Assembly (NCBI RefSeq): GCF_003719335.1
Contig: NZ_RIAS01000004.1
Span: forward strand, 414,001-478,000
Source of the DNA: Paenibacillus amylolyticus
Lineage (GTDB): Bacteria > Bacillota > Bacilli > Paenibacillales > Paenibacillaceae
Direction: 5' to 3'
Length of the DNA: 64,000 bases
Shown: positions 45,798-54,786 of the stretch, in pieces
How the letters are laid out: every line of letters begins with the position of its first letter
How positions within the stretch are numbered: position 1 is the first letter of the stretch
Notes under the pieces: generated by a model
Databases searched by the model: none
What the model was told of the DNA's origin: nothing
Seen by the model: only the letters and a program-made list of their open reading frames with translations
Position numbers and translations under genes: made by a program

Positions 45798-47435
45798 ATG
45801 GGGACGGTAGAAGGCGTTAACCAAGGCTTCTATGAAAATATTGAAGAAGCAGCGTCCCACATTGTGGACGTATTAAGTGGCATATTAAGAGTGAATACCA
45901 TCTTCGTAGCTACGAATGATGGAGTGACCAATTTCATTCTGGAAGCCTTCAACCGCAAGGAAGAATTGATTGTCAAAGGGACTGCACTTCCGTTTATGGA
46001 ATCTTACTGCAGCCTGGTCTTGAGAGACAATAACAGTGTCGTCACCATTTCGGAGACCACCGGGCATTCTGTGACACGATTAATGGATGTCACGGGTGGA
46101 TTGGGAAATCGATTTTTCGTGGGAGTACCTATTGTACGTAGAACAGGTGAAGCCTTCGGAACGATATGCATAATGGACGATCCAGGATATAAGATCAGTG
46201 AAACCGATATGAAGACGCTGAAAGCCATGGCTGTATTTCTGGGATACGTTGTCGACTTGGAGAGTGCGTTGCACGTTCAGGAGCAGAGACTTAGCGATTC
46301 AGAACAGCTACAAGAGAAATTACAGGCGGAGAAGGAACGTGCTGAATCCGAGGCCATGACCAAGACACAAATGCTCAAACTGATGAGTCATGAGATTCGT
46401 AATCCGCTGAACGGCATTTTGGGATTAACGGATCTGATGCGGACACCCGATATGTCGGAGGAACAAGCTGAGTATGTGAATATGATTGAAACGAGCGGTA
46501 ATATTCTGCTTTCACTGCTCAACAACATGATGAACTTTAACATCAATGAGGCAGGGAAAACAGTTATTCATGATGATCCCTTTGATTTGGTCAGCACCAT
46601 TGAGAACACCGTCTATCTCTATGCCGGAACAGCCGCAAGCAAAAAGATAGAACTGGGATTAAACCTGAATCTGAATGTATCGCAAGTTTTCATTGGTGAT
46701 GAGATCAAGATTGGCCAGATGTTGGGCCATGTAATGCAATACGCAATAGATTCGACTCGGGAAGGTGCTGTGCTGGTGACAGCAGAGATGAGGGGCGAGG
46801 AAACAGAGGATACAAGTCGTCTCTTGCTACGGGTTAGATACACGGGGCAGCTGTTATCCGAAAACCGTTTGCGGACCTCTACTGCCAAACTGGACACGAT
46901 CAGTACGGAGAAACTGATTGGCAGCAATCTCGGGCTAGCAGTCAGCCAGAATCTGGCCATTCTGATGCATGGTCGTATTCAGGTGAACAGTCCGCAAGGT
47001 GACGAAACAGAGTTCCAGATCTCATTGCCATTACGTAGATATTGGGATTTGCCGCAAATCACAAGTGTGCAACAACGTTTGAAAGCCAAAAAAGTGCTGC
47101 TCGCCAAAGATCCTGATATTTTGCAGGGGGTATCCTCCTTGATGCGAAGATGGGAGATGGATGTGTGCATGACTTCGGGTTCAGCTACCGCATATGAGTG
47201 GATCGAGGAAGGTTACAAGCCGGATGTGGCTGTTGTAGATCTGGGCTTGCGTGAGGGCATTACAGTCGATTTCGTGATTGCGCTGAAACAGCAGATTGAA
47301 GCCTTGCCTGTCATTGTGCTCGTTCCATATGGGATGCATATGGATATTCAGCAGACGGAGGTCTTTGATGCCGTGCTGACAAAGCCAGTTCGGCAGACTG
47401 AGCTTTTAAATGCACTGAGTATTATTTTGCCATAA
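45798..47435 (+). CDS. Hybrid sensor protein: GAF, HisKA, degenerate ATPase, receiver
   Basis: The 545-residue cytoplasmic protein has a GAF domain in about residues 15-160, then a coiled linker. The HisKA H-box MSHEIRNPLNGILG follows near residue 195. The ATPase region has GHVMQYAIDST where the N-box asparagines are expected and YTGQLLSENRL in place of the G1 DxGxG, so ATP binding looks lost. A C-terminal receiver keeps the phospho-Asp (VAVVDLGL) and the Lys (LTKPV). It could be a phosphotransfer or scaffold protein rather than a kinase. AGAGGGG lies seven bases before the ATG. It stands alone. Confidence 0.82.
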   Translation: MGTVEGVNQGFYENIEEAASHIVDVLSGILRVNTIFVATNDGVTNFILEAFNRKEELIVKGTALPFMESYCSLVLRDNNSVVTISETTGHSVTRLMDVTGGLGNRFFVGVPIVRRTGEAFGTICIMDDPGYKISETDMKTLKAMAVFLGYVVDLESALHVQEQRLSDSEQLQEKLQAEKERAESEAMTKTQMLKLMSHEIRNPLNGILGLTDLMRTPDMSEEQAEYVNMIETSGNILLSLLNNMMNFNINEAGKTVIHDDPFDLVSTIENTVYLYAGTAASKKIELGLNLNLNVSQVFIGDEIKIGQMLGHVMQYAIDSTREGAVLVTAEMRGEETEDTSRLLLRVRYTGQLLSENRLRTSTAKLDTISTEKLIGSNLGLAVSQNLAILMHGRIQVNSPQGDETEFQISLPLRRYWDLPQITSVQQRLKAKKVLLAKDPDILQGVSSLMRRWEMDVCMTSGSATAYEWIEEGYKPDVAVVDLGLREGITVDFVIALKQQIEALPVIVLVPYGMHMDIQQTEVFDAVLTKPVRQTELLNALSIILP

Positions 47436-47572
47436 AAATTTGTCCATGATCTGTATATGTCACCTAAGCTAATCCCCTTATTGAATTTTAGAAGAACATG
47501 CTTTCTGTTGAAGTTAAAAAGAGGCATGTTTCTATTCGAGTTAAGAAGATGAATATCTCTACCAAGGTTACC

Positions 47573-47606
47573 AAAGGCACATCACATCGCGGTGTGCCTT
47601 TTTTGC
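47573..47606 (+). terminator. Terminator after the hybrid sensor gene
   Basis: AAAGGCACA pairs with TGTGCCTTT, followed by TTTT. Confidence 0.85.
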
Positions 47607-47716
47607 GTATTTTCCCGAGATTCTATTTATATGTCTTTCCATTTGTTCAGGTTGGGTTACAATAACATATGGAACTTAACTTCATCATTTCTACATTCTG
47701 AGGAGGACATGCATTC

Positions 47717-48655
47717 ATGGATTATCGCAGGTTGGGTGGAAGCGGACTGAAAGTAAGTGAGATTAGCTTAGGCAGCTGGTTGACGTACGGAGGATATGTG
47801 GAACGTGAAAATGCAGTGAAATCAATTGAAACGGCATTTGATGAAGGCATTAACTTTTTTGATACAGCCAATGCTTATGAGAGGGGCGCTGCCGAAGTAT
47901 TGCTTGGCCAAACATTGAAAGCGTACTCACGGAGCTCTTACGTGCTTGCAACGAAAGTGTTTAACAAAATGGGTGACGGTCCTAACGATCACGGATTGTC
48001 CCGCAAACATATTATGGAGCAGTGTGAGGCCAGCTTGAATCGCCTTGGCACTGATTATGTCGATATCTACTATTGCCATCGTTATCATCAGGAGACACCG
48101 ATTGAGGAGACTCTTCGTGCACTGGACGATCTGGTGCGCCATGGTAAAGTGTTGTATGTAGGTGTAAGCCAGTGGACAGCGGCTCAGATGGAAGCTGCGC
48201 TAGGCACAGCAGATCGTCTGTTGCTGGATCGCATTGTCGTGAATCAACCGGTATATAATATGTTTGATCGGTATATTGAGAGCGAGATCATTCCTTTGGG
48301 TGAACGCAAAGGCATCGGACAGGTTGTGTATTCTCCGCTTGCACAAGGTCTGCTAACAGGGAAGTATACATCTGTCTCTGATATTCCCGAGAATAGCCGT
48401 GCAGCCAAGCTTGGCTGGGATGAAGGGAAAATCAACGCAGATCGTATCGGCAAAGTACGCCAATTGGTCGAAGTTGCAGACAAGCTGAACCTGAAGGTGG
48501 GACAACTGGCGCTGGCCTGGATCTTGCGGCAAAATAATGTTTCCAGTGCTCTTGTTGGAGCGAGCCGTCCGGAACAGGTTAAAGAAAATGCTGCAGCTTC
48601 TGGAATTAAGCTGGATGCTGGTGTTATTGCAGAGATTGAACAAATTTTGGCCTGA
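47717..48655 (+). CDS. Aldo/keto reductase
   Basis: The 312-residue TIM-barrel NADPH reductase has the catalytic tetrad visible as DTANAYERG (Asp and Tyr), LATKVF (Lys) and YYCHRY (His). The cofactor end GASRPEQVKENAAAS is typical of the potassium-channel beta-subunit/YghZ class. It reduces aldehydes or ketones. GGAGG precedes the ATG by about ten bases. The gene is convergent with the diguanylate cyclase gene. Confidence 0.92.
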   Translation: MDYRRLGGSGLKVSEISLGSWLTYGGYVERENAVKSIETAFDEGINFFDTANAYERGAAEVLLGQTLKAYSRSSYVLATKVFNKMGDGPNDHGLSRKHIMEQCEASLNRLGTDYVDIYYCHRYHQETPIEETLRALDDLVRHGKVLYVGVSQWTAAQMEAALGTADRLLLDRIVVNQPVYNMFDRYIESEIIPLGERKGIGQVVYSPLAQGLLTGKYTSVSDIPENSRAAKLGWDEGKINADRIGKVRQLVEVADKLNLKVGQLALAWILRQNNVSSALVGASRPEQVKENAAASGIKLDAGVIAEIEQILA

Positions 48656-48704
48656 CTCGTTGTCTAGAGGGAACTGTAAGAACTTCATTTGATTAATGTA
48701 TAGG

Positions 48705-48752
48705 AAAGGGATGTCCACTTGCCTTGGTTGAGGCAGGTGAGACATCCCTTTT
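48705..48752. terminator. Bidirectional terminator
   Basis: An AAAGGGATGTC / GACATCCCTTT stem with an inner ACTTGCCT/AGGCAGGT stem is followed by TTTT. It lies between convergent genes. Confidence 0.85.
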
Positions 48753-48775
48753 GCACGTTAAGACTTTTCATCATT

Positions 48776-49900
48776 TCAAAATGGATCGGTATCTACAACC
48801 GTGATATTGCGGGGCGATAGAGAGCATACCTTGTTGCGTCCCGTATTTTTAGCTTCATACAGCGCCCGATCAGCTTGGTCAAACAGGTCGTTGTCATCAT
48901 GGTCATCACAGTGATCAGGGTAAACGGCTACACCAATGGAGATGGTGAGCTTTACGTTCTGCCCGTCTGGCAAGATGAAAAGAGATCGGGCCACGGCTTT
49001 CCGCACAGATTCTGCAATAGCCATGGATTGATGATATCCGCAATCGAGCAATAAAATTGCAAATTCTTCTCCACCGTTACGGGAAACAAGATCCGTGGAA
49101 CGCGCATGTTCGACAAGCAATTGCCCAAGCTGCTTCAATACCGCATCTCCAGCAGAGTGACCAAACGTATCATTTACCTTTTTGAATCGATCAATATCAA
49201 TAACCAGCAAGGAAAGCTTCTGATGATACTGCTTTGCATGCTGAAGCTCAGACTGGAGAGACTGTTCGAATTGCCGCCGATTGCTCAGGTCCGTCAGATG
49301 GTCTGTGGAGGCTCGGCGTTCCAGCATAAATAACATCTCGTTGGATCTATTGATAAATTCCGCGATGAAATATATGAAAAGGCCGCCGGCAAAGGCGATA
49401 GTCATCTGTATGGGATATACTTTCATCAATGTATTCATGCTGGGCGTGTTCATCAATAGCACAATAAATATCAGGGCCATGCCTACGAGATTCATGGTGA
49501 TAATTTTGGTTAATCTGGACCACGATGCGTAGGCAAAGTACACACCAGCCAGCCCGAGTAGTACCATGATGAATGCTGCATCAATGGCAGCTGAGGTAAT
49601 ACCAAACATAACGATACGAAGGATGGCAATGATGACTCCGGTAATCACCGAAGCGAGTCCGCCAAGATATACGGCTGCAGTTACCACAGCCAAATGCCGC
49701 AGATCTACAATGGTACTGTCATTGATATGGAAAGAATAATTCATAAGCACTGTACCGTATAGACCGAATAAAAAGCCACCGACTAGCTGAACGCGAAGCG
49801 AGGGAAAAGGCAAACGAATGCTGTAGTATTTGGCGATTATTCCTGACAGGTACAGAAAGGAAATGATCACACAGAGATTGACAAAAAACGTGCTTAACAA
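48776..49900 (-). CDS. Membrane diguanylate cyclase (5TM-LYT plus GGDEF)
   Basis: The 374-residue product has six or more membrane helices of the 5TMR-LYT sensor type to about residue 185. A GGDEF domain follows with DHLTDLSNRRQFE and the active loop NGGEEF. An RSTD sits five residues before GGEEF, which is the canonical product-inhibition I-site. It should make cyclic di-GMP. TTG 49900 follows GGGGGG by seven bases. Confidence 0.9.
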   Translation of the reverse strand: MLSTFFVNLCVIISFLYLSGIIAKYYSIRLPFPSLRVQLVGGFLFGLYGTVLMNYSFHINDSTIVDLRHLAVVTAAVYLGGLASVITGVIIAILRIVMFGITSAAIDAAFIMVLLGLAGVYFAYASWSRLTKIITMNLVGMALIFIVLLMNTPSMNTLMKVYPIQMTIAFAGGLFIYFIAEFINRSNEMLFMLERRASTDHLTDLSNRRQFEQSLQSELQHAKQYHQKLSLLVIDIDRFKKVNDTFGHSAGDAVLKQLGQLLVEHARSTDLVSRNGGEEFAILLLDCGYHQSMAIAESVRKAVARSLFILPDGQNVKLTISIGVAVYPDHCDDHDDNDLFDQADRALYEAKNTGRNKVCSLSPRNITVVDTDPF

Positions 49901-50062
49901 CCAGCATCCCCCCTTTTACGCACATCCCTCTATTTTATCTGAAAAACGTTGTGGGAGCGAACCATATAATCCCAAATGTTTGAAGGGTTTGGTTTTAATG
50001 CGCTATAAAAATTCCAAAACATAGCCGGATGGGACAATGTTGACTTCCCTATGCATTAAGAT

Positions 50063-50077
50063 TTATACTTAATCTAA
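50063..50077. promoter_or_regulatory. PerR box upstream of perR
   Basis: TTATACTTAATCTAA reads TTAGATTAAGTATAA on the other strand, one base different from the dps box. Autoregulation of perR is expected from Bacillus. Confidence 0.7.
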
Positions 50078-50168
50078 ATCAAAATGGATTTTGATATGAA
50101 AAAGCTAAAGCGAACGTAATGTTCGAGATGTATATACAATTGAAATCAGTAAAAAAGGGGACTTGGTT

Positions 50169-50564
50169 GTGAAAACGTTAAATCTGACGATACAACGGCA
50201 AGCGGTGTATGATGTCGTACGTAAATCAGAAGACCATCCAACAGCTGCCGATGTAATGAATCGGCTCGTGGAACAGGGGTATAATCTGGCTTATGGCACC
50301 GTATATAATTCTCTTCGCTATTTAACAGACAAAGAGCTGATCAGGGAGCTTAAACTTGGCGAAACAGCAAGCCGATATGACGCCCGGATGGATGATCACC
50401 AGCATATTATGTGTGAGGTATGCGGTAAAGTGGACGAGGTGATGACAGAAGTTCCTCCACAATGGATGAAGCAGGTAGCGGCAGAAACCGGTTATTCAAT
50501 AGATCATGCACATGTGGTATTTGGAGGTGTCTGCGGGGAATGCAAAACCAAACGGGTCAAGTAA
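50169..50564 (+). CDS. perR: Fur family peroxide-responsive repressor PerR
   Basis: The 131-residue product has a winged helix (TAADVMNRLVEQGYNLAYGTVYNSLRYL). A dimerisation domain follows with the structural zinc site CEVC ... CGEC and the regulatory metal region SRYDARMDDHQH. The Asp after CGKV matches the PerR-type Asp where Fur has Glu. Metal-catalysed His oxidation would release DNA on peroxide exposure. GTG 50169 follows GGGG by eight bases. The neighbours katA and dps carry the same operator, which fits PerR rather than Fur or Zur. Confidence 0.88.
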   Translation: MKTLNLTIQRQAVYDVVRKSEDHPTAADVMNRLVEQGYNLAYGTVYNSLRYLTDKELIRELKLGETASRYDARMDDHQHIMCEVCGKVDEVMTEVPPQWMKQVAAETGYSIDHAHVVFGGVCGECKTKRVK

Positions 50565-51352
50565 AAGTGAAATGGTCAGGCCGCCGTTTGCCGCTTCGGG
50601 TCAAACCTGCGCTGGCAGATTCAGGAACGGCACCTCTCGTGGACAACTGCCCGATAACCAGACGTGTCATTCTGATCAGCCCGATGCCGGGTCAGGTGCA
50701 TGAACTGGTGAAGGCTCTGACAGATAGCTGTTTTGACGTACTTGTGTTCCATCGCTGGGAACCGGATCTCCATGAACGCCTTGTTTTTGATCTACTGATC
50801 TATGACCTCTCGGTTGCCGGAACGATTGATGCATTCACAGGAATCCACAGCCGGTTGAACCGCGAGGCAGAGCATACGACACCTTGTCTCTACTTGGTGG
50901 GGGAGAAGATGATTGGCAGTGCAAGCGGACCGATGCTTCAGGAGGAGTTGCTTGTATGGCCTGCACGCCCGCAGGAGGCGCTATATCGGGTACAACGCAT
51001 GATTGGCAGCAGTCCTGTGATGCCCAAGCGAGCTTTTTTACCAGAAGAGGGACAGCGAATCGGATTCAAAGACTTGGTGCTGGATCGGGAACGCATGAGT
51101 GTGCAGCGTGATCAGGATCGCATTCATCTGACCAAGACGGAGTATGATCTGCTGCTCAAGCTGATTGATGCCAAAGGTGCAGTCATCTCGCGTGAAGAGA
51201 TGCTTAGTGATATCTGGGAGACTGATTTTACAGGCGGAAGCAATGTGGTAGATGTTCATATCAAAAGCTTGCGCAAAAAATTGGGCGATAATGCGTCGTC
51301 CCCGCAGTATATCGTAACGGTAAGAGGCGTAGGCTACCGATTGGCGGATTAA
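50540..51352 (+). CDS. OmpR-type winged-helix regulator with degenerate receiver, coupled to perR
   Basis: The 270-residue product has a C-terminal OmpR/PhoB winged helix (HLTKTEYDLLLKLIDAKGAVISREEML, later GGSNVVDVHIKSLRKKLG, VRGVGYRL). The N-terminal part is receiver-like in length (VILISPM...LLIYDLS) but lacks the usual acidic pair and conserved Lys. It overlaps the end of perR by 25 bases; GCGGGGA is the nearest ribosome site, and a GTG at 50567 is an alternative. No histidine kinase is adjacent. The placement between perR and katA suggests a role in peroxide control. Confidence 0.75.
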   Translation: MQNQTGQVKVKWSGRRLPLRVKPALADSGTAPLVDNCPITRRVILISPMPGQVHELVKALTDSCFDVLVFHRWEPDLHERLVFDLLIYDLSVAGTIDAFTGIHSRLNREAEHTTPCLYLVGEKMIGSASGPMLQEELLVWPARPQEALYRVQRMIGSSPVMPKRAFLPEEGQRIGFKDLVLDRERMSVQRDQDRIHLTKTEYDLLLKLIDAKGAVISREEMLSDIWETDFTGGSNVVDVHIKSLRKKLGDNASSPQYIVTVRGVGYRLAD

Positions 51353-51475
51353 GTATATGCGAAAAATAGTAGTCAGAGCTGATGATCTAAGCACATGACT
51401 GCGTACAGCAAAAAAAATAATGGAGGAGCAGTCACTACTGTGCCACTGATTATGCTCATCCAGGGTGAAATATGA

Positions 51476-51505
51476 CGTAGACCGTTATCGGTCTGCGTTT
51501 TTTTG
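51476..51505 (+). terminator. Terminator after the winged-helix gene
   Basis: A CGTAGACCG-ttat-CGGTCTGCG stem is followed by TTTTTTT. Confidence 0.82.
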
Positions 51506-51639
51506 TGATTTCCAGTATCATATGAAGCCCCCTTCGTATTCTTCATGTGTAATTCATTTTTCGTCCAGACAACCTCATCCTAAACTCATGGGAACCTCAT
51601 GCAACGAAGGAATAGGACATGTTAGAATCAATTTAACAG

Positions 51640-51654
51640 TTAGATCAAGTCTAA
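51640..51654. promoter_or_regulatory. PerR box upstream of katA
   Basis: TTAGATCAAGTCTAA differs from the dps box at one base. It lies about 87 bp before the catalase start, the same distance as in dps. Confidence 0.8.
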
Positions 51655-51740
51655 ATGTATATTTGAGCGAACAACGAATATGATTGGAATTAGTAGATAG
51701 ATACAGCAGACATGAGACCCATTATAAGGAGGACGACAGG

Positions 51741-53192
51741 ATGACAGATCGTTTGACAACTAACCAGGGAGCACCGGTAGGAGATAATCAAAATTCGCGC
51801 ACAGCAGGTAGAAGAGGGCCAACCTTGTTGGAGGATTACCACCTGATCGAGAAAATCGCCCATTTTGACCGTGAGCGCATTCCTGAACGCGTTGTCCATG
51901 CAAGGGGTGCAGGGGCACATGGGGTGTTCAAGCTGGAGCAGAGCATGAAGGCATACACGACAGCTGATTTCCTGCAAGAGCCGGGCACAGAAACCGATGT
52001 GCTTGTACGGTTTTCAACCGTTATTCATGGTACGGGTTCTCCGGAGACCGCACGTGATCCTCGCGGGTTTGCTGTTAAATTTTATACACGTGAAGGCAAC
52101 TACGACATTGTGGGAAACCATCTGCCTGTTTTCTTCATTCGTGATGCAATTAAATTTCCGGATATGGTGCACTCTCTCAAACCGGCTCCAGATACCAACA
52201 TTCAAGATCCGGCACGATATTGGGATTTCATGACCCTCTCCCCGGAATCAACTCATATGATGACCTGGTTGTTCTCTGATCTGGGAACGCCTGCGAGTTA
52301 CCGGGAAATGGATGGTTTCGGGGTACACGCATTTAAATGGATCAATGCCCAAGGCGAAGTTCACTATGTAAAATACAAATGGGAATCGGTTCAAGGGGTT
52401 CGCGCTTTCTCACGTCAGGAAGCTGCTGAAGTTCAGGGGCAGGATTTCAACCATGCAACACGTGATCTGCATGAACATATCAAGAATGGTGATTTTCCGC
52501 AGTGGAAGCTGCAAGTACAGTTGCTGAAGCCGGAGCAGATGGATGATTTCTCTTTTGATCCGCTCGACCCAACCAAAACATGGCCTGAGGATGTACTGCC
52601 GTTCCAGACGGTAGGGACCATGACATTGAATCGTAATCCTCAGAATTTCTTCGCGGAAGTGGAGCAGGCCGCATTTTCACCAAGCGCCGTTGTGCCAGGC
52701 ATTGAGCCGTCTGAAGATAAATTGTTGCAGGGTCGTCTGTTCTCTTACCCGGATACACAGCGGCACCGTCTTGGACCTAACTATCTTCAAATTCCAGTGA
52801 ACTGCCCGTATGCACCTGTGCGCAATCATCAGCGTGACGGACTCATGAACGTGAACCAAGACCCATCTCCCGTAAACTATGAGCCTAACAGCTCAGGTAA
52901 CAGTCCACAGGAAGATCCGGCTTATCGGGAAACTCGTGTTCCATTACAGGGGCACGTCACACGAGAAAAGATTGAGAAAACAGATGATTACACGCAGGCA
53001 GGGGAACTGTTCCGTTCCTTCACACCAGAAGAACAGCAACATCTGCTGGACAATCTGACGAATGATCTCAAAGCCGTACCGGTAGATATCCAGATGCGAG
53101 CATTATGCCACTTCTTCCGCGCTGACGGGCAGCTGGGTGGTCGACTGGCTCATGGCTTGGGTGTAGATATCTCTACGCATATGCCAAAATAA
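51741..53192 (+). CDS. katA: Monofunctional heme catalase, clade 3
   Basis: The 483-residue product has the active-site block FDRERIPERVVHARGAGAHG with the distal His. VRFSTVIHGTGSPETARDPRGFAVKF and the proximal heme ligand Tyr in RLFSYPDTQRHRLG (about residue 336) follow. It decomposes hydrogen peroxide in the cytoplasm. ATG 51741 follows GGAGG by eight bases; the frame is open to 51684. Its PerR box and closeness to perR fit peroxide induction. Confidence 0.96.
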   Translation: MTDRLTTNQGAPVGDNQNSRTAGRRGPTLLEDYHLIEKIAHFDRERIPERVVHARGAGAHGVFKLEQSMKAYTTADFLQEPGTETDVLVRFSTVIHGTGSPETARDPRGFAVKFYTREGNYDIVGNHLPVFFIRDAIKFPDMVHSLKPAPDTNIQDPARYWDFMTLSPESTHMMTWLFSDLGTPASYREMDGFGVHAFKWINAQGEVHYVKYKWESVQGVRAFSRQEAAEVQGQDFNHATRDLHEHIKNGDFPQWKLQVQLLKPEQMDDFSFDPLDPTKTWPEDVLPFQTVGTMTLNRNPQNFFAEVEQAAFSPSAVVPGIEPSEDKLLQGRLFSYPDTQRHRLGPNYLQIPVNCPYAPVRNHQRDGLMNVNQDPSPVNYEPNSSGNSPQEDPAYRETRVPLQGHVTREKIEKTDDYTQAGELFRSFTPEEQQHLLDNLTNDLKAVPVDIQMRALCHFFRADGQLGGRLAHGLGVDISTHMPK

Positions 53193-53283
53193 AGCGAGAG
53201 CACGTGTCGATGCGAGAACTTCCCGCATCTCACGCAATCAGATAGCTGGTTTTTATGCCAGCTTGGCAAAGTTCATTTACGAG

Positions 53284-53325
53284 CCGGGTATGACTGCGAT
53301 TTTGCAGAATATCCCGGTTTTCTTA
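53284..53325 (+). terminator. Terminator after katA
   Basis: CCGGGTAT pairs with ATATCCCGG around a 20-base loop and is followed by TTTTCTTATG. A second small hairpin AGCTGG/CCAGCT lies 25 bp upstream. Confidence 0.6.
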
Positions 53326-53409
53326 TGTTATTTTATACACAAATGAAAAACATTTTTACAAATCATTTACATAAAATACCTGACATAGAGGTTGACTTCT
53401 CATTTCTGG

Positions 53410-53428
53410 ACACTACAATGGGTAGTGT
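53410..53428. promoter_or_regulatory. BlaI-type operator upstream of the blaI-like gene
   Basis: ACACTAC-AATGG-GTAGTGT is a perfect 7-5-7 inverted repeat ending 15 bp before the start codon. It has the same arms as the site at 1128. Confidence 0.75.
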
Positions 53429-53443
53429 GAGGGGTGTCAGAAT

Positions 53444-53860
53444 ATGAGAATACTCAATTTCAAAGTAGGCGAGCGAGGACTGAATCGTTTTTTTGGACCG
53501 CTCGAGGCCAAGATTATGGAAGTATTGTGGGCTCGTCCCGGCAGCAGCATCCGTGAAGTACAGACGGCACTGGAACAAGACAAAGACGTAAATTTCAATA
53601 CGGTTATGACTGTGATGAATCGGTTGGTGGATAAGGGATTACTCGGCAAAACACAGAAGGGCCGCACATCGCTGTACCGGCCGGTACAAAGCAGGGAGGA
53701 CTTTATGAACGATCAATCCAAGGAACTGTCCCAGGAATTGGTGGATGAATTCGGAACACTGGCAGTGAATCACATGCTGGATGCGTTAGATGAAGCCGAT
53801 GAAGGCTTGATTGAACGTCTCGAAATGAAGATTAAGCAGTGGAAAAAGGATAACGATTAA
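53444..53860 (+). CDS. BlaI/MecI/CopY family transcriptional repressor
   Basis: The 138-residue product has a winged helix (FGPLEAKIMEVLWARPGSSIREVQTAL, FNTVMTVMNRLVDKGLL) and a helical C-terminal dimerisation part. The Cys motif of the copper sensor CopY is absent. In BlaI systems a membrane M56 protease causes cleavage of the repressor; that partner follows directly. An operator of the expected form overlaps its promoter. No beta-lactamase gene is in the window. Confidence 0.92.
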   Translation: MRILNFKVGERGLNRFFGPLEAKIMEVLWARPGSSIREVQTALEQDKDVNFNTVMTVMNRLVDKGLLGKTQKGRTSLYRPVQSREDFMNDQSKELSQELVDEFGTLAVNHMLDALDEADEGLIERLEMKIKQWKKDND

Positions 53861-53861
53861 T

Positions 53862-54722
53862 ATGTGGAAGACCCGTTCCAAGATTTTGTTCACCGTCGGG
53901 TTGGGTATTCCGGTACTCGTGTTCATGCAGATGCTCATGTATGCGATGTACAAAATATTTGGATGGGACATCCGGTTGAATCTGCTATGGCTGTGCAATC
54001 ACTGGATGAGTCGTATGGGGTGGATGTCTGTAGGTCAGTTCCTGTTGCTTCTGGTTTTGCTGACTTTCGCTGGTACAGGCTGGATGTTGATTACACGAAT
54101 TATCCAGACGCGTGCCGCGGTAACCAAGCTCCGCTCCATGGAGATTCGCGCTTGGTCAGAAGAATTGAATGCAAGGTACAGGCATCTGAAGAAACCCCGA
54201 TTTCTCGTTGTGGACAAGCCTTCTCCGGTTGCCTTTACCATCGGGTTATGGCGCCCTTGCATCGTACTTTCCACAGGACTACTCCGTATGCTGGATACGG
54301 ATGAAGAGAAGGCTGTCGTGTATCATGAGGTTCACCATCTGTGGCATCGAGATCCACTGAAAACAACATTGCTCTCGGTATTTGCTACGATGATGCCGTA
54401 TATCCCTGTGCTGAAGCATACGTCACAGCAATATCGCATCGTCAGAGAGATTTTAGCAGATAACGAAGCTATTGAACGTACGGGTAATGCCGCCGGTATT
54501 GGCAGTGCACTCTTGAAACTGCTCCGCGCCTGCACGCCATCTGGGGAAGGAAGAACGATGACGATTCAGTCCTCATTTGCCGATACGTCGGTGAATGTGC
54601 GCATTTCCCGTCTGCTCGACCCTGAACGTGATGTTACACTGCGCTTACCGCGATATGCCATTCTAATCTCTGTAACGGTGTTTCTGTTATTGTCTGTTCT
54701 GTTTGTATGGTCGATTGGATAG
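53862..54722 (+). CDS. M56 family membrane metallopeptidase (BlaR1-like, no sensor domain)
   Basis: The 286-residue product has helices at about residues 10-30, 58-78 and at the C terminus. The zinc protease site VVYHEVHHLWHRDP has HExxH and is followed by REILADNEAI with the third ligand Glu. It ends after the last helix, so the extracellular penicillin-binding sensor of BlaR1/MecR1 is missing. The signal that activates it is therefore unlikely to be a beta-lactam. It starts one base after the repressor's stop codon. Confidence 0.9.
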   Translation: MWKTRSKILFTVGLGIPVLVFMQMLMYAMYKIFGWDIRLNLLWLCNHWMSRMGWMSVGQFLLLLVLLTFAGTGWMLITRIIQTRAAVTKLRSMEIRAWSEELNARYRHLKKPRFLVVDKPSPVAFTIGLWRPCIVLSTGLLRMLDTDEEKAVVYHEVHHLWHRDPLKTTLLSVFATMMPYIPVLKHTSQQYRIVREILADNEAIERTGNAAGIGSALLKLLRACTPSGEGRTMTIQSSFADTSVNVRISRLLDPERDVTLRLPRYAILISVTVFLLLSVLFVWSIG

Positions 54723-54786
54723 AAAACGACCAAGAATCAAGCAATCCATAAGGACTAAAATTATGAATGAAATGGGGAGATACATG

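Noticed and set aside
53410..54722. Beta-lactam resistance locus
   Set aside because: The BlaI/M56 pair is present, but the protease lacks a penicillin-binding sensor domain and no beta-lactamase or PBP gene is in the window.
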